Assembly (NCBI GenBank): GCA_019973155.2
Contig: BPQB01000178.1
Coordinates: 1 to 19,820 of the forward strand
Direction: 5' to 3'
From: Phanerochaete sordida
Taxonomy: Eukaryota > Basidiomycota > Agaricomycetes > Polyporales > Phanerochaetaceae
DNA length: 19,820 nt
In this document: one piece after another, positions 1 to 8,600 of the stretch
How positions within the stretch are numbered: the first letter of the stretch is position 1
Layout: the number at the start of each line of letters is the position of its first letter
Position numbers and translations under genes: made by a program
The notes under the pieces: model-generated
The model's input: the letters and a program-made list of their open reading frames with translations, nothing else
The model's database searches: none
Told to the model about the DNA's origin: nothing

Positions 1-36
1 TGGCTGCCGGGGCTCTCGTGACCAGGACCCGGAAAC

Positions 37-118
37 CGGTCAGTCATGGTCACGTCTGACTCGGTCACTGACTAGTCACTGACTGGAGTGACTAGTCATT
101 GACCAGTCACTGACTGGC
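37..118. repeat. 11-bp tandem array of TGAC/GTCA half-sites
   Basis: Near-identical 11-mers of the form GTCACTGACTR follow each other from 64 to 116, starting at 64, 75, 95 and 106, with a 9-nt degenerate unit at 86-94. Each unit contains the palindrome GTCAcTGAC, and the perfect palindrome TGACTAGTCA appears at 69-78 and 89-98. Further isolated GTCA and TGAC half-sites occur at 39-60. The array lies close to the left edge of the window, so it may continue outside. No function is assigned. Confidence 0.75.
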
Positions 119-1886
119 CCATCACTGTGCCATCATGCGTATCGGCCGCCCTGGGTGCTGCGAGTAGCCGGGCTGGTGTCGAGAGGGGGTCTCTGCGGAC
201 GTACGACGGGCTGGTCTTTTGCACTCGACGTGGGGCGTTGGTGACGGTCTGCGGGCATCTAACAGGGCAAAGCTGGTCAAGACACTGGCAGCGGCGAGTT
301 CGTGCGGCCGTCGTGTACGCTGGCCCTGCGCCCAACCGACGACGCACTCGACGATGCCTTTCAGAGGACGCAGACGAAGGAGAGCACTCGGTGCAGCCCC
401 TCCTCGCCCCCACCCATCGGCCGCCCCCACCTTCCGATGCGCCGCCGCAGGCAGCACGCACGCCAGCCCTCCTCCCAGGCCCGGCCGCCATCTTACGGCA
501 CCACGGGCATCGCCGCGGTGGCGTCCGTGCCTCTGCGCGCGCACGCCGCCGCTTCGCGAAGCCCCCTCGCCCGCGCGAACACGCCCCCGAGAACCCACCC
601 ACGGCCGGCCCGCGCGCCCCATCGCGAAGCAGCGATGGCATATTGGGAAGTCCTGGGAAGCCCGCCTCAATCACCGTCGCCGCCGTACGTGGGTGCTGCG
701 CCGCGAGGGGTGCGCTGCGGCGGCGCCGACGCGGGTCCCGCCCCGCGCGCACACATGCGTGCGCCGCCGCGAAGATGGCGCGACGCTCCTGCCCGCCGCG
801 GACGCCCCCCGTCGGCCTGGGCGTGTCAGCGCCACACGTGACGGTCTGGCCGTCTGACGGCTTTCGAGAGTTCGACGGAGGCTCTGACGGCGCACTTGAC
901 GGCGATTTGTATTGCATCTGTGCCCTTCGCGCGCGGGTGCTGAGGAAGGGCGAAGCTGGGATCCCGCGATGGTTGCCATCGCCGCATTGCTCGTACGTGC
1001 ACAACGGCACACACACCGCGATCGTCGCTGATGCCGCCCCGACAGCGCAGCCGTCGGCGTGCCTGCAAGGGAGCAAGCCTCTCCCTCGCAGGTCAGCAAA
1101 GCTATGCGTCCCAGCGGGCATGCTGCCATGTCCGCTTGCCGTCCGCCGTCCCGCGAGGGGTGCCTATCAGGGATCCCGCCGGCCCAGGAGCCAGACCCGG
1201 CCCCACGTTCCCAGGCCTCGCAGCCTCTGAATGGGCCCTGCGTTGGGTATCACCCAACAGTGATATGGTCACTCCGAGGCCGCGGCTGCCTGCATCCTAG
1301 GAGCGTGCCCCGCCCACGCATGCTTCGTCTCCAAATGCGAGTGCGCCATCGTGGCCATCCCCGCGCGCCCCAAAGCGCGGGTCATACGCTCGCAGCGGCT
1401 TCGCCGTGTCTGTCAGCGCACGGTGATAAGCCCAGCGCGTGCTTCGCTCGCAGCTCGCGCAAGCACGGGCCTGCGATTGGCCTGCGCGCGCAGACGAGGC
1501 ATGTGCAAGGGTCCGGCAGGGCTCGCAGGTCCGGCGGCCGTGATGGTGGCGAGCTTAACACCCAGGGCCCGTCTGCACAATTCCTTCCTTCTGGAGCCTC
1601 TTACGCATCTCGTGCAGGGCTTCGCCGTCCTCTGATGCCGCGGCCATTTCATTGATCCCGCCGCTCGCCTCTCGCCGCCGCCGCAAGCACGTTCCCGCCC
1701 ACGGTCTCGCGACGGACTCGCGCAGCGCGCGCAGGGCTCTCGGCGTCGCCGACGAGGCCCGCGCGCACCCGCCCGCGGGACGGCCACGCAGCCGCCGCGG
1801 GTGCGCATATGGCGCCGTGGGTGCCGCGCGCGCGGCGAGCACATGCGCATTTCCGCACAGACGACTTCGCAGCACGCTGTCCGTGC
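119..1886. other. GC-rich stretch without a supportable gene
   Basis: Long frames are open on both strands here, but their products are arginine-, alanine- and proline-rich and low in complexity. None shows a recognisable domain, and they overlap in several frames, as expected from GC-rich DNA poor in stop codons. Local structure includes a run of TGACGG-like motifs at 839-902 and two adjacent small hairpins at 1242-1273. No tRNA or rRNA pattern was seen. Confidence 0.6.
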
Positions 1887-1889
1887 CCA

Positions 1890-1939
1890 CACGGGAGATT
1901 TTGCGTAGTGTTCCTGGCAGGAACAGTCGCTGGGAACAG
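1890..1939 (+). repeat. Left terminal inverted repeat
   Basis: Begins CACGGGAGATTTTGCGTAGT and contains the palindrome GTTCCTGGCAGGAAC at 1910-1924. It pairs with 2379-2428 in inverted orientation. By direct comparison there are three mismatches in the outer 35 nt and two in the next 15. CCA precedes it at 1887-1889. Confidence 0.85.
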
Positions 1940-2112
1940 ATTCAGAAACATGCACAAAAACAGGTTGCCTGTTTCCGACCGGAACAACACTAGAATCAGA
2001 TTTGGGAACATTTCATGTGATTCGTGTCCTGTTCCGGTCAGAAACAGCGTGAATGTTTCGATAGATGTTCCTGTCAGAAACGGGTGAAATGTCTCTGTCG
2101 GGAACAGGAGCA
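1908..2112. repeat. Left 12-bp-phased half-site array
   Basis: The block divides into consecutive 12-mers of two complementary types, NTGTTYCNNNNN and GRAACANNNNNN. Unit starts are 1908, 1920, then 1933 and every 12 nt to 2101 (1945, 1957, 1969, 1981, 1993, 2005, 2017, 2029, 2041, 2053, 2065, 2077, 2089), with a single 1-nt slip after 1920. When the two types stand in tandem they form a 15-nt imperfect palindrome, seen at 1910, 1971, 2031, 2067 and 2091. About 17 units are readable; those at 1957, 1993 and 2017 are degenerate. Confidence 0.85.
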
Positions 2113-2115
2113 CTT

Positions 2116-2178
2116 ATATGCTAAATCCGGGCTACCATGTGCTAATTCCGGGTCTCTATGTGCTAAATCCTGGTGACG
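2116..2178 (+). repeat. Central 21-bp tandem repeat, three copies
   Basis: Units start at 2116, 2137 and 2158 and share the core TGCTAAATCCGGG (TGCTAATTCCGGG in the second copy, TGCTAAATCCTGG in the third). The triplet sits at the midpoint of the 1890-2428 element, between the two 12-bp arrays, and its sequence is unrelated to them. Confidence 0.85.
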
Positions 2179-2185
2179 CCTGCTC

Positions 2186-2408
2186 ATGTTCCGTGTCGAA
2201 ACAGCTCACCTGGTCCCAGCAGGAACAGATTGTGTGTTTCTGTAGCAGTTTCTGACGGAAGCATGCACGCTGTTTCCCTGCGAATCAGTTCTGGGAGCAC
2301 GCGAATTGTTTCCAGACCTGGTTGCGACAGGAACATTTGTGCTGTTCTATCCCGAAACAGGCAACTGTTCCTGTCAACCTGTTCCAAGCGAATGTTTCTG
2401 CCGGGAAC
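2186..2408. repeat. Right 12-bp-phased half-site array
   Basis: Twelve-mers of the same two types as the left block start at 2186, 2198, 2210 and every 12 nt to 2354. After one or two small slips they continue at 2365, 2379, 2392 and 2404. Fifteen-nt imperfect palindromes begin at 2188, 2212, 2248, 2272, 2320, 2344 and 2394. The last one lies inside the right terminal repeat. Half-site order differs from the left block, so this is not one simple large inverted repeat. Confidence 0.83.
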
Positions 2409-2428
2409 ACTACTCAAAATCTCCCGTG
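2379..2428 (-). repeat. Right terminal inverted repeat
   Basis: Read on the minus strand it begins CACGGGAGATTTTGAGTAGT and continues with the palindrome at 2394-2408, matching the left terminal repeat at about 45 of 50 positions. It is followed on the plus strand by CCA (2429-2431), the same triplet that precedes the left end. Confidence 0.85.
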
Positions 2429-2431
2429 CCA

Positions 2432-3958
2432 GCACTGAATCGCGCGGTATCAGATTCGGACGCGTGATGGGACCACGAACTTTGCCATTGTCCACGGACC
2501 TCCCGTCATTAACTGCTGCCTGTTCCGCAGTCCCGCCGCCCGCCACGACGAGCAGCACGCCGCCCTCGCCCCCGCCGTGCGCGCCGGCCCCGCGCTCCCC
2601 AGCGCGATCGCCGTCTGCGGGGCGCGATGCGCCGTGTGATCACCGCTGAGCCCGAAAACCGCTGTCCGCGCGCAGGCTGAGCTTGGGGCCCGGCGGACCC
2701 TGTGCGTGGTGCCGATGGCCCCGCGCGATTTGATAGCGACCGCGTCTGATCGATCCCGCACTGCATTGCGTCCTGCGCCAGCCAGCGCCCGCCCGCCCAT
2801 TCAGTCCCGCGCGTGCGAACGGATCGTCGCCGCCCGTTTGCCCGCGCCCGCATGCGCCAGCCTGATAGCATGCCGCCCGCGCACGGCGCACGGCGTGCGC
2901 GAGCGTCCAGGGCGTACGTAACGTCGCCCGCACGCGCGTGCGCAGCCATCACGCGCAGGGCCCCCGGCGCCGCGCGCGCAGAGAACAAGGGCAGCAGGGC
3001 GAGCCGGATGCTGTACCGCGCCGCAGGCGGCGTGTCGCGGGGGCCCGTCAGGCACTCGCGCGCGGCAGGCGTGATGCGCCTGGCACCGCGGCTGCGTGCG
3101 CGGCGCGTGCGTGCCTGGGCCCGTGCGGCGTGCGCCCACGGCCGCCCGAGAGCGCATCACGCGGTCGCACCCCGCGGCGGCGCCGCCTGCGCGCGCCAGC
3201 GGCGGCGGCGGCGGCGAAGCACGGTGCAATTTAGCCTCGAGTGGGCTGCCTCCGCGGACACCGGCGGGAGCGCGGGCGGGAAGCGCAGCGGCGCGGGCGA
3301 CTGCTGCCGCTGGATGATTCGGTTCACACCGCAGGTAGCGTATCGTGGTGCCGTGATTGTATCGCGCGCGGCCGAAGAGGGCAGCAGAATATTTAGCTTT
3401 GATATGCAACAGCCATCGGGACCAGGGCGAACAGGAACGGTGCTACACTCTGCACAAGAAGAGAAGGCCACGGCAACAAGGTATAGCACACATAAGTACG
3501 TCGGCGAAACCGTCGCGGAACAGCAGTGGGAGAGAAGCCGGAACAGGGATTTTTGTGCGTGGATACTACAAGGGGGGCTCGGAGGCGGAGAAGCGAGGCG
3601 CAGCCCACTCGGGACTCGGGCACGGGAGAGCAAACAGGCAGCATGTTCGAGAACGACCGTACAGACCGAGAGATCAGCACCAGCCAACGCTGTCCGTCGC
3701 CGCCCCATCCAGCAGCGCAGGCGCGGCAGCCGGCCCCGCGCCGCGCCAGGCGACCGTGCGCACATACGGGGGCCGCGCGGCGGGCGCACGCACCCACGGC
3801 CACGACGAAGCAGGCGGGAGAAACCTCGGCGAGAAGCGCAGCGCGCGAGCAAAGACAACCAGCGGTCCGAGCACCAAGAAAAACCAACGATAGGAACGAG
3901 ACAGAGGCGACGACGGGAGACGGGGAGAGTGGACGTTCGGGGCTCTACGCGCGCGGGA
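2432..3958. other. GC-rich DNA downstream of the GATA gene, no gene seen
   Basis: No conserved protein is recognisable on either strand. The part nearest 3958 should include the 3' untranslated region of the minus-strand GATA gene, although no clear AATAAA signal stands out. A long plus-strand frame (2813-4585) runs through it but lies antisense to the GATA coding exons and is treated as a shadow. Confidence 0.55.
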
Positions 3959-5640
3959 CTATGCCGCCGACGCCGCCGACGCGGGCGCGCGGTACGCGTA
4001 CGGCGGGCTGCGCTGTTCCTGGCGCGGGCTGCGGTCCGCGCTCGGCGAGCGCGGCCGCTTGAGCGAGTGCCCGTTCGCGCTGCTGCCCTGCCCGCCGCCG
4101 TTTTCGGCCGGCGCGACGGCGCCGCTCGGTGCTGCGCCGCCGCCGCTCGCGCTTGCGTGGGCCGGGACGGGCGAGCCCTGCGCCGGCGGGGCGCCGCCCG
4201 CGGGCGGGCTGTTGAGGAGGTTGCCGATGGCGCTCGGGTTGGGCGATCCTCCGCCTCCTGGCGGCGGCGGCTGCGCGTACTGCGGGTGGCCGTCTGCGCG
4301 CTGCGGCATCAGCGGCGCGATCGACGGGTGGTCGTAGTGGTGGGGCGGGAGCGGCGCCATGTGGTGCTGCATCGGCGGGAGGCGGCTCTGCGGCGGCGGG
4401 CTGCGCGAGCTCTTGAAGGAGCCCGTCACGATGGGCCCACGCTTGTGGGGGAACTGCTCCGGCCGCGGCCGCGAGTGCGTGCGCTCGAAGAGGCCGCACT
4501 TGTTGCAGAGCTGTCAGGAGCAGGCGTGAGAACCGAGGCCGAGCAGTCTGTCAAGGATGGCCACGTACGACTTTGCCCGGGGTGAGGCTCGACCGCCGCC
4601 ACGTCGAGGTGTCGGTCGTGCGGCAGTTGTAGCATTTCCTCCGGACCCGGTCGTTCAGCTTCGTCGCGGCATCGTCCGTGTGGATGATGTACGAAGGCTG
4701 TTCGAAAACAGGCTGTGAGGAGACATGGATAGGCTGGATCGAGCGCGTCGAAACATGGCCTACCGGAGGAGCGTAGTGCGAACTCGGTGGGTAGCCAGGC
4801 GGCATCTGGACGGCGGGGTCGGCGGGGTAGCGGGCGTGGGGAGGGTAGGGATAGGCTTGGTGCATCGGGGGACCGTTGGGGGGAGGGCCTTGGTAGTAGG
4901 CCGGCTGGGGGACCTGCGCTGTGTGAGCGCGGAGGAGCGAGCGCGAGTGTGGAGGAGGACTCACAGGAGGAGAGGGAGAAGCGACTTGTTCTGAAGCCTG
5001 CGAGGGAGCGGGCGAGTTATGTATGGCAGCGATGGGTGGCGGGGATGGGTGGGTGTTCGGATGGTCGTATGGTCCCCGGTCCTCCTGCTGCCTGTGGCTA
5101 TTCGGACGGGCGGTTGGATGTGAGATGGGATGTGTTGATGGTGATGGAACGGGGGCTGGATCTCACCTGATGCTGCCTGATCGGTCTGCAGGGTCTACAC
5201 GGTGGGGCATGTCGTCTGGGTGCGGCGGATAGCGATGATGTGGGTGTTGGTAAACGGGCTGCGCAAAGTTTGGCTGCTGGTGATGCTGCAGAGGGTGCGA
5301 TCAGATGGATGGGTCGGAGAGAAGCAAGAGAGAGATGATGACGGACCCAACGGTCGACTGCGTAATAGCCTGGGGGCGGCGGCGGCGGAGGGTGGTGATG
5401 GTAGTGGTAGTGGACCGAGGGGTTGCCCGTGCGGGGATCCGAAAGCGCAGGGTCGATGGCGGCGGACGGGGGCGAGTCTCGGCGGGATGGGGGTCCGTCC
5501 TGAAGATGGCGGAGAGACTGGACTGGAGACCCAGGCGGGGAGTGTCTGGGAGAAGCTCGCGGGGACCTTTGATGATGGATTGGTGGCGTCAACAGACGGG
5601 GCGTTGTACGGGGATTATATAACGAAACGGAGGAGGACAT
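3959..5640 (-). CDS. GATA-type zinc-finger transcription factor
   Basis: Four minus-strand exons are read at 5640-5347, 5285-5167, 5097-4569 and 4510-3959, joined by introns of 61, 69 and 58 nt with GT-AG ends, giving 497 residues. The second intron has a length divisible by three and removes an in-frame TGA. The product is a long low-complexity chain rich in Pro, His, Ser and Tyr, with one GATA finger at about residues 293-319 (CYNC ... LCNKC), the WRR motif at 304-306, and the basic tail FERTHSRPRPEQFPHKRGP. A basic KRPR segment near the C-terminus could be a nuclear signal. GATA fingers bind GATA-core DNA as nuclear regulators, in fungi often of nitrogen use, light response or development; which applies here cannot be told. 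The loop between the cysteine pairs is 19 residues, longer than the usual 17 or 18. The start is the first ATG of the exon 1 frame and is less certain than the finger. Confidence 0.88.
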
Positions 5641-8600
5641 ACATTTCTTCTCAAGCCTGTCCGGAAAGCACTGAGCAGCGAGAGCGATGTTTGATGCAAG
5701 GCGAACCCGAGAAGACGGAAGCGCAGGGTGCTGCTGACCTCGTCCAAAGCCCTAGAGTGATGCGAACCTTGTTACATGGCATCAATCAGCCAACACGCCA
5801 TCCCACTCACGACCGATCTCGGTGCTCGACGGCGGCGGGGCGTTGCTCGCTGTGCGCGGCGGCGGGCGGGCACGGGCTGGCGACGCCTGGGGGGGTCGCA
5901 GGGACAGCGGGTAGCCGGGGGCGACGGGGCTGGCGGTGGTGGACGTCGTTGATCAAAAAGCTCGCACGCGTCTTCACGCGTCTCTTGCGCGCGCGCTAGC
6001 CCCAATCAATTTTTGGGCGGGACCCCGAACAGCTGCCGGATCACGGGCCAGCGTTCGGCCATCAGCCGCCGCGCGCGCAGGGCCCCCGCCGGGACGGGCA
6101 GTCGTTGTATTCTGGCGCGGCGGCTGGCTGGTCGCTGCCTTGGGCTGCTGCCGGAAACACGACCGCCAACTGTATCAGGGACAGCCGCGGCCCGCGTCGT
6201 GAGAGGGTACGTAACCGATAAGCAGGCGGGTGCCTCCGCCTCGATAGAGTTGCCCCGCAGCCTCCAAGCTGCCCGTCCCTTCGAGCCTGTGATGACTCCC
6301 GACGCCGTCCTCGGAGGCGAGCGAGAGCCGCCCCGTGTGCTCCTCGCCCGCCCTCGCCGTCGCGCGCGACCCTGCCGCACCAACAGCGACAACGGTGGAG
6401 CCCTCTCATTGATGATTCCATCGAGATCCCACGCGACGGAATCTCGCAATCAGCATCTCGCCTCGCGCACGCGCACGCACGCCAGCCCGGGTCAGGGACA
6501 GCGTGATAAGGCCGCGCCGCCTCTTGCGGGCGACATTGCCAGGAAGAGTTTAGCCCGCGCACCGCAGGCACCGTCACCGCGCGCCCTCGCGCGCCGCTCG
6601 CCCGCCAGTGCGCGTTGGCAGGGGCCCCCAGACGCAGACCCTTGCCGACGTGATCTGTCCGAAATCCCGCACGTTCCTGGCCGCCGCACGCTTGTTGACC
6701 GCGGCCACCAGGCCCCGCGTCCCAACTGTATGTCGCTATCACTGTTATGCACTTCCAGAAGCGCACCGGCACTGCTCAGAACTTCCGCCTCCTGCAGCGA
6801 CTGCACCCGTCCTCCGGCGGTATTGCCCACGTCCCAGACATCTGCCAGAGCCCCCGCGGCCGCCGCCTGCGTGCGCACTCCCACCGTGGGCCCAGCCAGG
6901 GCCCGCACTGACAAGCCGTGCACCGAGCTTGCACCGGCGACCGCACTCGGTGATTCCGTATCTGATGACCAGCGTGATCAAATCCAAACGAACCCTGGCC
7001 AAATGCACACTCTCGAGTGCGGCGTCCGGCGCGGCCGCGGGGCCACATCGGCATCTGATGTGCTATCAGTGCGCCGGCCGTGCCCACGCCCACATGCGCC
7101 CTGTCAGCGGGCGCAGCCCGTGCTCACTCCTCCTCCCGCTGATCGATCCGGCAAAGCCGCCCGCGCGACCAGCCGTCGTGCAGCCTGCGAACGGCGGCGG
7201 CCTCGCCGACCCGCGCAGCGACGAGCACGCGAACGGGTGCCGCGAACGCGTATCTAGAACACGCCGCGCGGCGCCGTGGGCCCTTTCCGAGGAGCACCCC
7301 ACCGCCGCACGTTCCCCCGCCCATCACGCTTTCTGGGAAGCCCACAGCACGGCCGGCGGCCAGCACAGATCCCTGATCCCGCAGCCCAAATATCCAAGGA
7401 CCTGGCCGTAAGCGGCGCCTCCCGCTCCCATCTGCGCGCGGCCCTGCTGCGTCCTAGGGAGTCCTCCTCCACCGCGCGCTGATGCCGCGTCCGCGCCCGC
7501 ACAGAGGCGAGCGAGAAGCAAGGGGCGCACGCTCCGCACGGTCTCGCGCCCCGCGCAGGCCGACGCCGCCGGGCGCGGCTGCCACAGCGCGCAGCGGGCT
7601 CGCCGGGCACGCGCCGCGCGGATCGCCTCGCCGTGCCCTTCGCGGGAGTGCGCGCTCGCGGGCGTGTTCTGACGCGTTCTGACGGCGAGGGAACTTCCCG
7701 GCGCGCGACTGTTGGCCGATAATGAAAAGGGCGCGCGCGGGCGGGCCCAGCGCTGTCCGCCCTTGGCGTCGCTGGGAACACGTCGCCGCTGCGCAGATGG
7801 CGCACCGCCTCTGCGGCACCACAGGCATCGAAGCGTCCTGTTCGCATCGCGCGGATAGCGCGTATGGTGCGTCTGAATCGCTGGGTTCTGTCAGCTGCAG
7901 ATATCTGATGCCTGCGTGGCTGTCGCAGGCCGTCGCGAGGAAAGGGTCTCCGGATGCCTGCGCGGGAGCTCGCGACTCGTTGCGTTCGCAGACGGGGCAT
8001 CGAGCAGAAGCACGGCGACCGCGCGCGCACGATGGTATCGCGGACGCAGCGGCACCAACACCGTCCCCCGTTACCACCAGCGCGACCACCACACCGCCAC
8101 CCCCGGCCGATCCTCAGCACTGTTAGCGCGACGGCGGCGGCAGTCACCAGCGTCGCGCACCGCGACGGCCCATCGTGCGCCCGCGCCAGGTGACGTCCCG
8201 CCAAGGTTCGCCACGACGCCCTGGCACGCACGTCTGCAGGCACCCCGGCTGCCTCGTTCGCAGGCCGCCTGCCCTATCACGCATCACGCCACGGTGCGCG
8301 GTCCATTGGTTCAGGGACTCAATGGCAACGTCTGGCCGGCGGCTCCTGCGCTGCAAGGCGGTTCTGCACCCGGCGCGGCGCACACGAGCCATGCGCTGTG
8401 CGAAGGACGTGCCGCCACGTGTGCCGCTGCCCCTGGCCCCCGGCACGCCCCGCGCACGCCCCGGACGCGCTCGCTGTTGTCGGGACTCGTCGCCAGCGAA
8501 ACGCGAGCCGCCACAGCAGCAGAGGCGAGGCCCCGCCGCAAGCGCGCCCCGCAGGACTGCTTGCGGCGACCCCGAGCCGCCCATCGCACCCTGCGACCTG

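Larger units (their letters stand above)
1890..2428. mobile_element. 539-bp non-autonomous CACTA-like DNA element (MITE)
   Basis: The two ends are inverted copies of each other: 1890-1939 and the reverse complement of 2379-2428 match at about 45 of 50 positions, both starting CACGGGAGATTTTG. The trinucleotide CCA directly flanks both ends (1887-1889 and 2429-2431), as a 3-bp target-site duplication would. Between the ends lie two blocks of 12-bp-phased GTTCC/GGAAC half-sites and a central 21-bp triplication. There is no transposase frame, so any movement would need a transposase from elsewhere. A 5'-CAC terminus, 3-bp duplication and subterminal short repeats in both orientations are traits of the CACTA (EnSpm/CMC) superfamily, but the fourth and fifth bases are GG rather than TA, so the assignment is inferred. 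The element is visibly richer in A and T than the surrounding DNA. Confidence 0.78.

Noticed and set aside
1890..2428. CRISPR-like array as explanation for the short repeats
   Set aside because: The units are 12 bp with no unique spacers, in a eukaryotic intron-bearing context, and bounded by inverted termini with a target-site duplication.
2813..4585. 590-codon plus-strand open frame
   Set aside because: It lies antisense to the GATA exons with their conserved zinc finger. Its product is Arg/Ala low-complexity sequence, as expected from stop-poor GC-rich DNA.
6006..6100. Minus-strand peptide ending RRLMAERWPVIRQLFGVPPKN, which looks like a plausible protein C-terminus
   Set aside because: The upstream frame has no recognisable continuation or clear splice acceptor. 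It is too short to call a gene or a remnant.
6013..7257. 414-codon plus-strand frame
   Set aside because: Arg/Pro/Ala-rich product with no family resemblance and competing open frames on both strands.
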